A program made the translations under genes and the position numbers. 64,000 nucleotides of DNA from Knoxdaviesia capensis. Taxonomy: Eukaryota > Ascomycota > Sordariomycetes > Microascales > Gondwanamycetaceae. A model generated the notes under the pieces. That model was not told the DNA's origin. It did no database searches and saw only the letters and a list, made by a program, of their open reading frames with translations. The stretch is taken from the NCBI GenBank assembly GCA_001510575.1, contig LNGK01000004.1:1852537-1916536 (forward strand), in the 5' to 3' direction. Within the stretch, counting starts at the first letter, position 1. Every line of letters starts with the position of its first letter. Below are positions 32,005 through 42,935 of this stretch, piece by piece.

Positions 32005-33858
32005 ATTCAGTCACGGCTCTCGATGTTGGGCTTTGCTTGTTGTGTTGTAGTTTGAGGCCAAGGATCTCAGACTTCCCTTGAGACGAGAAAACTCTGAGCT
32101 CCTTTGTCTGTGTTTGTCCTGTTAGCTTGCTTCCTATATGATTCTTTCTTTGTTCTACCCTCAGTCATTTCCCGGTGTCCCTAGGAACCCGAGGTTTAGT
32201 GCACATACCCTCATTTAGCGTTAATGTCCAGACTCTGAGAATATACCAGAACAAAGTTGTAAATCCTCACCACCTCCATAGCATATCATTACAATTCCAC
32301 ATTTCCAATTTCCTGGTGTCTTGTCCTGGAACACGTTTTATGGCTCCTAACTTTTCTCTATGGAGATATCCTGAAGTCAAGTCCAGTTAAATCCTCCCGC
32401 CTATAGGCATACTACGTTCAGTTACTGAACAGTGTGAACAAAGGGCTGTCACTACCAGGGAACAAGATATTGTTTGCCTTGGCTACCTGCATATACCTGG
32501 ACTTGAGCAGCAATAAAGAAGTGCAAGTTTTCCGGGGTTTTTGAGTCGAGGGAGCGAACAAGGTTAGACGAAGGCGGAGTTCAGTATGTGCCAGTGCGGC
32601 TTTAGGCCGGCAGCCAGCCAAGACTAGCAAACAAAAACATTAAAAACATTCTCTTGCAGAACAAAGGGAAAAAAAACAGAGAGTCTTGAATTGTATCCCT
32701 GGACCTGAGAGAACGTGGTTGGATAACGAAAGATATATGGTATAGTGGAGGGGAACAACTGAGACAGACAAAGCAACTTAAGAAATGAGTATGTCTGGAC
32801 TTCTCCTGGGGTTGTCTTTCTTTGTTCTATACACAGACATGCCTGCTATCCTCAGGTCAATTGTTCTGTCTTTCTTTTTCAGAGCAGATGAATTGCCGTG
32901 ATATTGCATTCTTCTCTAACTTCGGAGGAGAAGAAATTATATAGCTCACCGGTGACTTCTGAGAATGAATAGAGAAGGTGCATACCTCTGGTCCTCCTGC
33001 TCTCTGGAAGATGTCTTCTTCTTATCGAGAAGGTGCGACCTCTGCTGCTCCTGCCTTGACACCAAAGATAGTGGGCATGGAGCTTCCTTTCTGCTTCTAT
33101 CCGCTGCTCCACTTGTTCTAGTGGCATCCAGAAATAACTTCACCGATTTGTATCTCCTGGGCTCAGAACATGTGTGCATTTTCCGGGACACAAAATGAGT
33201 CAAACACACTTGCTCTATTCCAGTATCTTCTACTATTTCTGGGCAAATCCGGATCCATTCACCATGTCACAGACTCTTCCTAAGAGCTAATAATGTGAAT
33301 AAATGTTCCACGGAAGCCAAGGGATCAACGTGAACAAAGAAAAAATGGCCGACTTCTTACAAGGGCATCCCGATACACACACTCTTTTTTTCTCTTACAG
33401 GACGTTCTTGGGAAATAATTCCTATGTTAGATGGCTATGCCCAGCTCACACTCCCTATGATGCTAAAGCCGCTAACCGAATCCAAATGCTGGCACCGGGA
33501 ATTATTACTATGTCGAGAAGGTTCTTTGTTCCCTATCCCTGGGTCTTCTGTGGTGTGCTTTCTGTTGATCCAAGCTCCTTAGGACTTGGTGCTCTGGCCA
33601 ATTCTCCTCGTCTGCGAATTTTCGGTAATATCAACGGTGTCCCTCTTCTGATCCAGTTCTCCTCTTCTGATTATGACCTTTCCTTTCCTTTCCTCTTTTC
33701 TTTCTTCTCAAACTCTTCGAGCACTGGTGATTCTTGACCAGCTTCTTTCTCATTCTCTCAGCATTGGCATCTCTTGATTTCTCATCTTACCACTATTTGG
33801 ACTTGGAACACACCCTCCTTCTTTTCACCTTGGGGTTCCAGCTTCTGCTGCCACCGCC
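32005..33858. other. Intergenic region between the permease and the acidic zinc-finger gene
   Basis: 1.85 kb. A 144-codon frame at 33,303-33,737 has no recognisable family and sits in what should be the promoter/leader of the next gene. I see no RNA gene or mobile element. Confidence 0.5.
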
Positions 33859-36800
33859 ATGGCACCCTCAAAAGCAAAAACAACAGGCAACACTTCTCGC
33901 CCTGGAGGCGGGGGGAATCAGGAAAGCCGGTGGGATCCTACCGTTCTGGTCTCCGACCCTAAATGGATCCAGAGGCTGTCCGAATTCACTCGGGCTCTCT
34001 CCAACCCGCAGATTTCACTGTTGAAAATCCTCAACGCCTATTTCACTCCCTATGAACGCCGGCTCATCATGCCAGCCACCGGTCCTCCGTCGCTTCTTGA
34101 GCTGCAGCGGGCAAACACGAAGCGGTACAACGAGCTGCTGAAGCTGAACCGGTTTGGCCCAGTGGAGGACAAATCAATTCCGGCACGCCTGACGGCCCTC
34201 TGGTTTGGCTTTCCGATGGAGCCGTTCCCAGCCACGATGTTCCGTGATGATGACCACGTGTTCGACATGCTCGACTCGGAAGAAGTGAGGGAGGACGATA
34301 CTCATCCTCCCCTACACTTTCTCACTGCCTACGATACTCGAAACTGGGGCCGCGACAGTGGCAAAGGTAATGGAACTGACTGTCCCTCTGTAATCTGCTG
34401 AGATTGGCTATTCTAACGTCTGAATATAGGCACCGAGGCACGCTTCAATATACAAGACACCTCGGAACAGTTCCAAGGAAACGAGCTCTTTGATAAGCGG
34501 CCCCCCAACCTGACCAAGAAGTACAAGAGCTACGAGCCCCGCTTCTTCCTTCTTGGAGGCTCTGAAGCCGGCGCTCAGTCCACTCCCGTGCATGAAGCCA
34601 CAGAGCCCACACCGAACGAGAGTCCCAACCCTAATAAAAGCAGCTCCGGGGGTGATGACAGTATGGTCAACGCGATGGCAGGCAAGAACGGTTCCCTAGA
34701 TGAACAAGTCTCGGCAGATGATGTGCCCCCAAAGATCGAATCGGAGCGGCCCAAGGGCACTGAAAACGATCTCGCCATCGACCAGGAATCTGCTTTGTCA
34801 CCACAGTTTGGCCTGTTGGGAGGAATGTCACAGGCACGTCAAGAGACACCTCCGGAACTTCGGGCGATGGCACTCCCAGCTGACGACATAATGGATATCG
34901 ATCCGCCGGCGCCGCTGGCTAACCAACCTGAAGTCGAGGAAGAGGAAGAAGTCGATGAAGAGGAAGAAGTCGAGGAAGAGGAAGAAGTCGAGGAAGAGGA
35001 AGAAGTTGAGGAAGAGGAAGAAGTCGAGGAAGTGGAGGAAATGGACATTGATCCGAGCGCAGCGCCCGCGGCAGCTGAACAGCTGGAGCCCACCGCAGCT
35101 GCAGCGAAGAAGACCAAAAAGGCCAAGAAGAAGAAGAATCAGAAGGGCGGCCAGGCAAAGGGTGCGGGCAGTGGTTCTGGACCCGCACAGACAGGCCGGC
35201 GGACACAGGAGGAATGGGAGCGCGACGCATCCTGGGCAACCCAGCCCAGCATCTTCAACATCAATCCGTTCACCGCCGGAGTTCCTCTGACAGGCCCTCC
35301 ACGAGAGTCCATCCTCCGCACCGGAGGATCCGGGGTTCCGTACGTCACCCGGGGGGTACTCACGCCCACCGAACAGGTGAACCTCCAGAGAACGATGTGG
35401 AATACTCGTGGGATGCTGCTGGGCCGGCTCGCCAAGTGCCACTTTCATGGCTGTAACTTCGTTTGCCGCCTCGACGATATCGAAACCCTCATGAACCATA
35501 CCGAAGCCACGCATCGTCCGGCCGACAGATGCCCGTTCTGTCGAGACCCGGTATTCAAGCACTGGACCATTCCTCAGAGGGTGCGACATTTCGCAGAAAA
35601 GCACCCTGACTTATTTTCTCATATCGGTGCTCCGTTGAATCCATCCGGAGCTGCCTCCACCGGTCGTACTGGTGGTGCCACTCAGACCGGTGGTGCGTTC
35701 GATGCCCCTCGGGCCAGCGGTACTTCGGGTGCTTCTAGTGGACGTCAAGCTGCTCGTGCTGCCCGCCGTGCTGCCCGAGAGAACGATCCGGACTTTGATC
35801 CCGATGCTGATGATTCTGACTCTGACTCTGACTCTGATTCTGACGATGACGATGACGACGATGAGGGTGGAAACCGCAGTGGCGGGGCCGCGGCTAGTAG
35901 CGATGAAGATAACAATAGCGATGGCGATGGTGGTACCGGTGACGACGAGGACGGTCCCGATGATGGGGAGACTGGCGCAGACCCCCGCACAGGTACCACC
36001 AAGTCCACAGGTGCCAGAGCCAAAGCGGCAGCAAAGGCTGCGAAGGCTCAAGAACGGCAGGCCAGGCGTGAGGCCAAACGCCAGGCTGCTGAGGATCCCG
36101 GGAACACGGGCAACCCTGCGAAGAAGAGGAAGGCTGTGAAAGCCGTGACAGCCGCCGCACAGCAACAGAATCCGGGCAAGCAACCCTACGATACCAAGAC
36201 AACGAGAGCCATGTTTACACTGGTTCCTCCCCCAAACATAGCTGAATTCTGTGGCAAGCATAAAATTCTTAAACGGTCTGGAGTGCTTGGTGGACCCAAT
36301 CTTGATGAAGCCGCCAGCCACCGCGATGAGTACGGACCTCACCAGAAGATATCACGGGCATGCGGGCTGGAGAAGGCATACACCTTTTGTGACCGATGCG
36401 GATACCACTTCATATCCATGACAGATGAACACGAGCGAGCTCACCACGACAGTGTCTGCATGCCTAGAGCCAACAAGGAGTCCTGCTGGTGCCCCAAATG
36501 CAACCAGAGAACGACTACCGACAAGATATCTGGCCATACTTGCGACCCCAACAAGCCGCCACGACGAGGCTGTGAAAAATGTGGTTACAGATGGAAGAAT
36601 CTCACACCCCTGAGGAGAGAGATCCACCGGAAGAACTGCCGGGGAATCTGTGGCAAGATGGCAGTCTTCTGCCCCTATTGCCGGCATGAGTTTCTCCAAG
36701 GAGTGCCGTGGACTTCCCGTGGAAAGCACATGCGCGAGTGTGTGCTATTGCCCTTGCACACTAAACCATCTGTTGTCATCACGCCGTGGGACTGCTACAC

Positions 36801-39747
36801 GTCCAACTACTTTGATGATCTCCTACCCGTCGATGACCCGCTCTATGGAACGCTGGAAGCCATTCGAGCTGCACGACGCCGCGAGAAAAATCAACCATGG
36901 GCAACCGGGGGACCCGGTGATGGAGATGGTGGTGACGGCGGCGGTGGCGGCGGAGGCGGAGGCGGAGGCGGAGGCGGAGATGGAGATGGAGGCGGCGGCG
37001 GCGGTGGTGGTGGGGATGGCAACGGTGGTGATGATGGCGGCGACGACGACGATGATGACGGAGACGACGGGCACGGCGGCGGTGACGACCGGATCCCGGC
37101 GCGTCGTAGAGCAGGATCTGCTCCAGCTGGTGACACTCGAAGCTCTAAGCGCCCCAAGTTTGACACTACAAAACTGCCCACAAAAGATGAGATTGCAAAG
37201 CGTGAAGCAGACCTGGACAGACGCAGAGCAGACCTCAAAAGACGGCAAGAGGAGCTGAGGAGGAAAATGGCGGAGCTGGACAAAGAGCTTGGTCGGGGCA
37301 ACACGGACTCGCGCAGGGCGCCGTCTCCAGATCCGGCCTCCGGCCGACCTTCAAAGCGCGCCAAAACCGCCGTTGGCCCGCAAACTCCGGGTCAGTCTGA
37401 ACCATCACCTGTTGGTGCAAATGACCCAATCCGGGGCACCGCAGGGCCTTCTGCGGCGGAGATGGCGGCAGCAGAGGCTATACGGGATAAGAGGGCTCAA
37501 AAGGCTGCTCGGAAGGCCGCTCGCAAGGCCGAGAAGAAGCTGGCGAAGAAGGCCGCCAAAGCGCTGGAGCGGAAGGCCAGAGAAGCGGGAGCACAGCTCA
37601 GAAATGTCCAGGGCGAGGAAGATCAAGCCGCGCAGAGAGAGGCAGACCGCCAACAACAGAAAGCGGCGGATAAGGCAGCAAGGAAGAAGGCGGCAGACAA
37701 GGCGACATCGGCAAAGAAGGCCCCGGAGAAGAAAACACCAACGGCAGCGGTGGTAACCAAGGCCACCGTGGCGAAGAGGACGCCGCCGAATCAGTCGGCA
37801 GCCAAAGCAACAAGCGCGCAAAAGGACGCAGACAGAAAGGCGGCAAGGAAGAAGGCAGCTGAGAGGGAGAAGGCTCGGAGAGACCTTGAGGAGGCTGCCG
37901 AGGAAGAGGCTGCCACGGATGCCGATGAAGAGGCTGCCACGGATGCCGATGAAGAGGCTGCCACGGATGCCGATGAAGAGGCTGCCACGGATGCCGATGA
38001 AGAGGCTGCCACGGATGCCGAGGACGACGCCCGGAAGACTGCCAAGAAGAAGAAGAAGTCCAAGAAGACAACCGAACGAGCCCCGAAGGATGCAGAAACC
38101 GGCGCAAAGATCGCCGCCCGAGCAATGGGCCTACCAGCACCCGACGACGAGACTAGGGCCGGCATCACCAAGAATCGCCGAGCGCCCTCTCCCTACTGGG
38201 GCCCCTCGGACGAGAACTTTACAGTGTCTCCTGGCATGCATTGCTCAAGATGTCTGCGAGCGGTTCCACATAGGGGAAAGGAAGACAAAGCCAGGTTCAT
38301 CAAGGTAAGTGACTCCCTCTGTAGCGGCGACCAGTCTCTTGCATCTATGGGCTCACTGACAATTCTAACATCATGTCTCGAACTCCAGGCCCACGAAGAT
38401 ATAACCAAAGGTTGCGGCATTCCCCATAGGCGGGGAGGAACCGTGAACGACAAAGGCAAGAAGATGGGTCTACCGAACCATAGTGGTTGGGTATCCCGGG
38501 GAGACTTCAGCGGAACTCCCGTTGAGACCCTCCGCAGCAGGTTCCGCGAGGATTACGCCCAGTATGCAAATACGATGTATCCCGCGGCAGTGATGAAGAC
38601 CGGATGGGAAGCCGATCCAAACCACGACAACGCGGCCTTCAACTGGGGAATGCCGTGGCCTCCTTACCGAGGGAAATACATCCCGGGTTGGAATATCCTG
38701 CTTGATTCTGACGATGAAGAAGATGATGGAGATGGAAATGACGGTGGCGACGACGGTCGCGGTGGCCGCGATAGTGGAGAAGGACAAGAGGAAGGGCAGG
38801 AGGAAGCGGAGGACGAAGAGGAGGAGGAAGAGGAGGATGAGGATGAGGATGACGATGAGGATGAGGATGAGGATGACGATGAGGATGAGGATGAGGATGA
38901 GGATGAGGATGAGGATGAGGATGAGGATGAGGAGGCGCGAGAGAAGGACCGAGACGAGGGCCGAGAGAAAGAGCGAGAGGAGGAGGAGGACGAAGACCAG
39001 CAAGAGGACAACGACGAAGAACTTGAAAAGGAATATCCAGAAGAAGGGGAAGAAAACGAGGGCGGCAATGGCGGTGTGCAAACTCGCGCCAGCATGAAAC
39101 GCAACAAAGCCAATGTTCGCAGTGTCTCCCGAGGCCGGAGACGAGACAGAGACGCCCCCCTGGCCTCTATCGAGGATGATGAGCTTGTGGGGCCTGGAAG
39201 CCGACCTCCAGTTCCCCGTCGCCCGCTATTCAGCAGCCCACCTCCCCGTCACAAAGCGCCAAAACCAACCGCCGCCAAGTCCAAGAAGCAGCGGAAACAA
39301 GCCGCTCGCGCCGACCCAGAAGAGGACGAAGACGGCGACGAGAACGACGAGGAGATCGATGACGATGACGCGGAACAATACGGCACACCGAGCATTAGCA
39401 GTGAAGAGTTCAATAATCAGGAGTTCGATGACGAGGGCCAATTTTATAGGGAGGACAATGTGCTGAAAGAGCTAGCCGAGCTGGCCGACCAGTACCCCGA
39501 CGATCCGGAACTGCAGAAGTTGCTCCGGAAGCCACCGCCCCGCAGGTTCGACCCGAATACCGGGTGGTTTGAGGGTCTGAAGCCCCCGTCGAAGGCCGTC
39601 CGGGACCGGTGGAACAAACTGCCCAAGAAGTACCTCCTGAGCCTTGGGAAGCCGATCAAGCGCAAGGATGGAACCACGCGGATGGTCGCCGACGATGATG
39701 GGTCGAATGTGCGGCCAATGCGTGAGATTGTGTACACGGAAATATAG
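33859..39747 (+). CDS. Giant acidic zinc-finger protein with repeat arrays, function unknown
   Basis: Three exons, 33,859-34,366, 34,430-38,304 and 38,389-39,747, give 1,913 residues. The start at 33,859 has a good context (GCCGCCATGG). In order: a folded N-terminal region (about 20-200); a Glu/Val array (339-368); a C2H2-like pair near 506-570 with CHFHGCNFVC and CPFCRDP; an Asp/Ser stretch; a dense finger cluster at 823-940 with CDRCGYHF, CWCPKCNQ, CEKCGYRW and CPYCRHEF, each followed by His/Cys ligands; a Gly/Asp tract (1006-1054); Lys/Ala-rich helices (1190-1327); an EEAATDAD array; an Asp/Glu tract (about 1603-1644); and a conserved-looking C-terminus. Basic and acidic blocks alternate, suggesting a nuclear, chromatin- or nucleic-acid-associated protein, but that is inference. 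The 84-bp second intron is in frame and stop-free. I do not recognise the family. Confidence 0.75.
34936..35025 (+). repeat. Five 18-bp units encoding EEEEEV
   Basis: Tandem GAGGAAGAGGAAGAAGTC units, one with GAT at the first codon and one with GTT at the last. They are in frame inside the acidic zinc-finger gene. Expansion by slippage would change length without a frameshift. Confidence 0.95.
36937..37018 (+). repeat. Gly-codon tract (GGC/GGA/GGT runs)
   Basis: An almost uninterrupted array of glycine codons with a few GAT codons, in frame in the acidic zinc-finger gene. It continues into an Asp-rich tract to about 37,080. Confidence 0.9.
37903..38022 (+). repeat. Five 24-bp units encoding EEAATDAD
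   Basis: Five nearly identical tandem units, differing only at the last codon of the fifth (GAG for GAT). The nucleotide identity, including synonymous positions, indicates recent expansion. Confidence 0.97.
38812..38934 (+). repeat. GAT/GAG (Asp-Glu) codon tract
   Basis: About 120 bp of GAT, GAC and GAG codons, in frame, encoding a run of roughly 40 acidic residues. It is the longest acidic tract of the protein. Confidence 0.95.
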
Positions 39748-40050
39748 AGGGGAAGGTCACTTAGGAAGACAGACGTCAGATTGTTAACTTGCGGGTATCA
39801 TATGGAAGTTGGAATGGGACTGGGAAAATGGCTCTACGTTCCTGTTGTTTCAAGTTCGTCACTGGAGTTCATCACTTATAGCTGATAGTTTGCGAAATTG
39901 GTATTACTATTCTTTTTATTGCACTCACTCCAATGTTGTGCTTGATTGGCCGTTCTGCACCAGCCCAGCCCTAACCCTATCTCTATGGTGTTATCACACG
40001 GTTTGAGAGGTTACCCCCATAGACGATGCCTAACCATATTTTCTGGCCAT

Positions 40051-41385
40051 CTATGAGCAAGTGCCATACTCAGGCTGACATCCGGCAACGGTTCCACAAT
40101 GAGTCTCCGATGATCCACACCAGCCGTACATCGAGCAGCAATCGCCGTAGGTTGTTCCCTGGCATACCATTCCCGTGTGATCTGAGCCGCAGCGGCCGCT
40201 AGTACTCTGGTTGGTAGGTGCAGGAGCAGGCGGCGCTGCGGGAGGCTCAGGAGCGGGTGCTGGTTCGGGGGCCGGTTCAGGGGCAGGGGCTGGAGCCGGT
40301 TCTGGCTCGGGAGCGGGGGCCGGGGCTGGTTCAGGTTCCGGAGCGGGAGCCGGGGCCGGCTCGGGCTCGGGAGCGGGGGCTGGAGCAGGTTCAGGTTCCG
40401 GAGCGGGGGCCGGGGCCGGCTCGGGAGTGGGGGCCGGGGCCGGCGACGAGAGGTTGGTGCACACGAGCTCGGCCGTGGTCTCGGGCTCGGGCTCGGGCTC
40501 GGCAGCGGCAGTGGTGGTGGGAGCCGGGGTGCTGGATGTCGAGGTCGTGACAGGGGCCGCCGGGGTGGTGGACGTTGTCGTCGGCTCCGGAACAGGTTCC
40601 GGCTCGGGTTCGGGAGCGGGGGAGGGTTCCGGGGCAGGCTCCGGGGCAGGCGCAGGCTCGGGGGCTAGGGAAGGCACCGGGGGAACGTCATCGCCGCACT
40701 GACCATACTCGGGCCTGCAGCGCGCGCCACAGTAAGTCGGGCCGCTTCCGCACATGAAGAAGTAGGCGCAGCAGTTGCCAATGGTTGAACCCTCGCAGGT
40801 TGTGCTATTACCGCATTCACCAGTCAGCGACGGCTCGAAGACGGCCGCCGGCGGAACAGTGGGTTCGGCAGCCGGGGGCTCGGTGGCGGCGGGCGGGGCC
40901 GGCGACGAGAGGTTAGTGCACACGAGCTCGGCCGTGGTCTCGGGCTCGGGCTCGGGCTCGGCAGCGGCAGTCGTGGTGGGAGCCGGGGTGCTGGATGTCG
41001 AGGTCGGGACAGGGGCCGCCGGGGTGGTGGACGTTGTGGTCGGCTCCGGAACAGGTTCCGGCTCGGGTTCGGGCTCGGGGGTCGGTTCCGGTTCGGGCTC
41101 CTCTACCAGCTCGGGCTGGCCATCGCACCAGCCGTATTCGGGCTTGCATCCGAATCGGTTGCAGTGCTCCGGGCTGTCACCGCAGTATCCGTACATAGAG
41201 CAACACTGCTTGCCTGCGCACTTCTGGGCATCGTAGTTGGCGCCACAGCGGCCAACCACAACTGCACCCTGACGCCGGAACAGATCAGGGATGTTGATGG
41301 CAGCGAGGGAGGCGCCCTGCCCGACTGACGCAGCCGCAAGGGCCGCGGACAGGCTGAGGGTGGCTGTTGGGATGAGCCAGCGCAT
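40051..41385 (-). CDS. Secreted protein with three hevein-type chitin-binding domains
   Basis: A single exon of 444 residues. The frame extends 37 codons further upstream, but the inner ATG at 41,385 is chosen because it starts a clear signal peptide (MRWLIPTATLSLSAALAAAS). LFRRQ near residue 39 is a likely Kex2 site. Three CBM18 domains follow: residues 45-87 (GRCGANYDAQKCAGKQCC), a middle one beginning GECGNSTTCEGS, and a C-terminal one beginning GRCGSDHTGMVCQG and ending at the stop. Each has the eight-Cys pattern and the SMYGYCG/SMYGWCG-type aromatic sugar site; the middle domain reads CAYFFMCG there and may bind more weakly. Pro/Glu/Ala/Thr-rich linkers join them. No catalytic domain is present. 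Chitin binding outside the cell, such as shielding the wall, is likely; the specific role is inferred. Confidence 0.88.
   Translation of the reverse strand: MRWLIPTATLSLSAALAAASVGQGASLAAINIPDLFRRQGAVVVGRCGANYDAQKCAGKQCCSMYGYCGDSPEHCNRFGCKPEYGWCDGQPELVEEPEPEPTPEPEPEPEPVPEPTTTSTTPAAPVPTSTSSTPAPTTTAAAEPEPEPETTAELVCTNLSSPAPPAATEPPAAEPTVPPAAVFEPSLTGECGNSTTCEGSTIGNCCAYFFMCGSGPTYCGARCRPEYGQCGDDVPPVPSLAPEPAPAPEPAPEPSPAPEPEPEPVPEPTTTSTTPAAPVTTSTSSTPAPTTTAAAEPEPEPETTAELVCTNLSSPAPAPTPEPAPAPAPEPEPAPAPAPEPEPAPAPAPEPEPAPAPAPEPEPAPAPAPEPAPEPAPAPEPPAAPPAPAPTNQSTSGRCGSDHTGMVCQGTTYGDCCSMYGWCGSSETHCGTVAGCQPEYGTCS
40439..40614 (-). repeat. Duplicated linker segment, copy A
   Basis: A 176-bp segment nearly identical to 40,898-41,073 (I count four mismatches). 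It encodes the Pro/Glu then Thr/Ser/Pro-rich linker ending ELVCTNLSSPAP, found before domain 3. Confidence 0.9.
40898..41073 (-). repeat. Duplicated linker segment, copy B
   Basis: Partner of 40,439-40,614, found between chitin-binding domains 1 and 2. The copies agree at synonymous sites too, which points to recent duplication or gene conversion. The chitin-binding domains next to them are far more diverged. Confidence 0.9.
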
Positions 41386-42935
41386 GGTGTCGGTGGAAAG
41401 CAGATGTTGTCTCCTGGGAAAGATTAGGCGTGCCGGGAAAGTCTCACCTACCACCACAAGATGAGAGACAGGTGGGGAAGAGGAGGAGCAAGACAAAGGA
41501 GAGAGGAATAGAAGAGGGGTTCGAGACCTCGGCCCTATATAGAAAGACGTTGGCCTGACAAGTCCCTAGACGGGGAGAAACTCAGGACTTCCATCTTCCC
41601 ACAGCCGAGAAGCTAGAGCACGAGCTTGCATACGGATATACCACGTATATTGGTGTCTACCAAATAGATTGCCCAGACTCAGAGCCCTCAAATCGACCGA
41701 CAGGGCCCAGGATGGAATAAAACACTCGTGATTGCTTGCGAGATATGAATTGAACCCGGCAATCGAATCAGCCGTGGGGATATCAGGATATACGCACAGG
41801 AGGAAGTCAGTGCAGGAAAAGTCCGGATCGATCAGGCTTTTTCAGAGTTGAAAATAGAAAAGATAAATGGGTATGGCCCAGGATCACTTATATGAATCAT
41901 GTTCTGCAAACGAAGCGAAAAGGAGAACTAGAAACACTGTAGTGGGGAAAGAGCCAGACGGGATTGACTGGGACAGATACGAAATAGAGCCCAGAAAATC
42001 ATATAAACAAACGCAATATGATACAAACGCCGACAGAATGGAGGGAGACCCAGAAGCTGGTTATATATATTCCTTGTATATATATGATGGGAATGTTCAC
42101 ATGAGGCTAAATAGACACTTTACCTCCGGGAGATCTTGGGGTGTGGCCGGGAACTTGCACATCGCATAGCGAACAGATGCTATCGAGTATAGACATGCAG
42201 TGAGGGAGTCTTGCTAGAACGCGGGAAGATAGTGAGCGGACACAACCTGTTATCAACCGCCATGCAGTTTTGGCGTAGTCAGTGAGTGTGTATAACAAGG
42301 TAGAAAGGGTGATAGAGAGGGGTGTTCGGGCGCCAGACCGCCAACAAGTCCGAGGTTCCTCAGTCCCGAGCAGCAAGCCAAGGAGCTTCCGACACGGAGA
42401 AACGGTCCAACAAGCCGAGCAGGACGGTGAATCCATGCTCCGTTCCGCTTTCGGGAGCTGACATGCCGTGTCCTGGACCAGCGTTCAACGGGTGAACAAG
42501 AGATGATTGATGTATGCAGCAGGTTATGCAAGCATATACTGATAGATTGCTCATATATGAGGCTATATGGACTCAATATATCGGGACCCAGTGGGCTTTT
42601 CTGAGAGGATCTGCTGTCGATAACCCCGGCTGATGGCATGGGAGTAACGATGTGTAGGTGAGCTCGGGTAGGGGTTTCACAGGATAAGGTTGTCCAGCTT
42701 TTCACGCGAGTCTGGCTCTGGCAAATCTGAGTAGCAAAAATATCCCATTTTCCCTAGCTAGCATGAACAAACAGAGAACGCTCTAAGATGATTAAAAACA
42801 TAAGGAAAAGGTGAATATGAACAGGACCGGGAAATCCATCAGACACAACCCGGATTAGCGGCATCGACAAACGGCAAGCAAGGCAGCCATGAGTTAGGGT
42901 TGCAGAAGCAACTGACGCACGTCTTCCCTCACATA
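41386..42935. other. Intergenic: promoter of the chitin-binding gene and 3' region of the PIG-S gene
   Basis: 1.55 kb without a supported gene. The part near 41,386-41,540 should hold the leader and promoter of the minus-strand chitin-binding gene; CCTATATAG near 41,533 is a possible TATA element. A reverse telobox (TTAGGGTT, 42,894-42,901) lies 35 bp beyond the PIG-S stop. Confidence 0.5.

Noticed and set aside
33303..33737. 144-codon frame upstream of the acidic zinc-finger gene
   Set aside because: No family signature, no plausible splice to the next exon; more likely leader or promoter.
38664..39113. Minus-strand poly-Ser frame
   Set aside because: Reverse reading of the Asp/Glu codon tract of the plus-strand gene.
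40211..40702. Plus-strand Gly/Ala/Ser-rich frame opposite the chitin-binding gene
   Set aside because: Reverse reading of Pro/Glu/Ala linker codons; the minus-strand gene has signal peptide and three cysteine domains.
41750..41790. Possible tRNA T-arm (GGTTCAATTC on the minus strand)
   Set aside because: No matching T-stem, acceptor stem or A box nearby.
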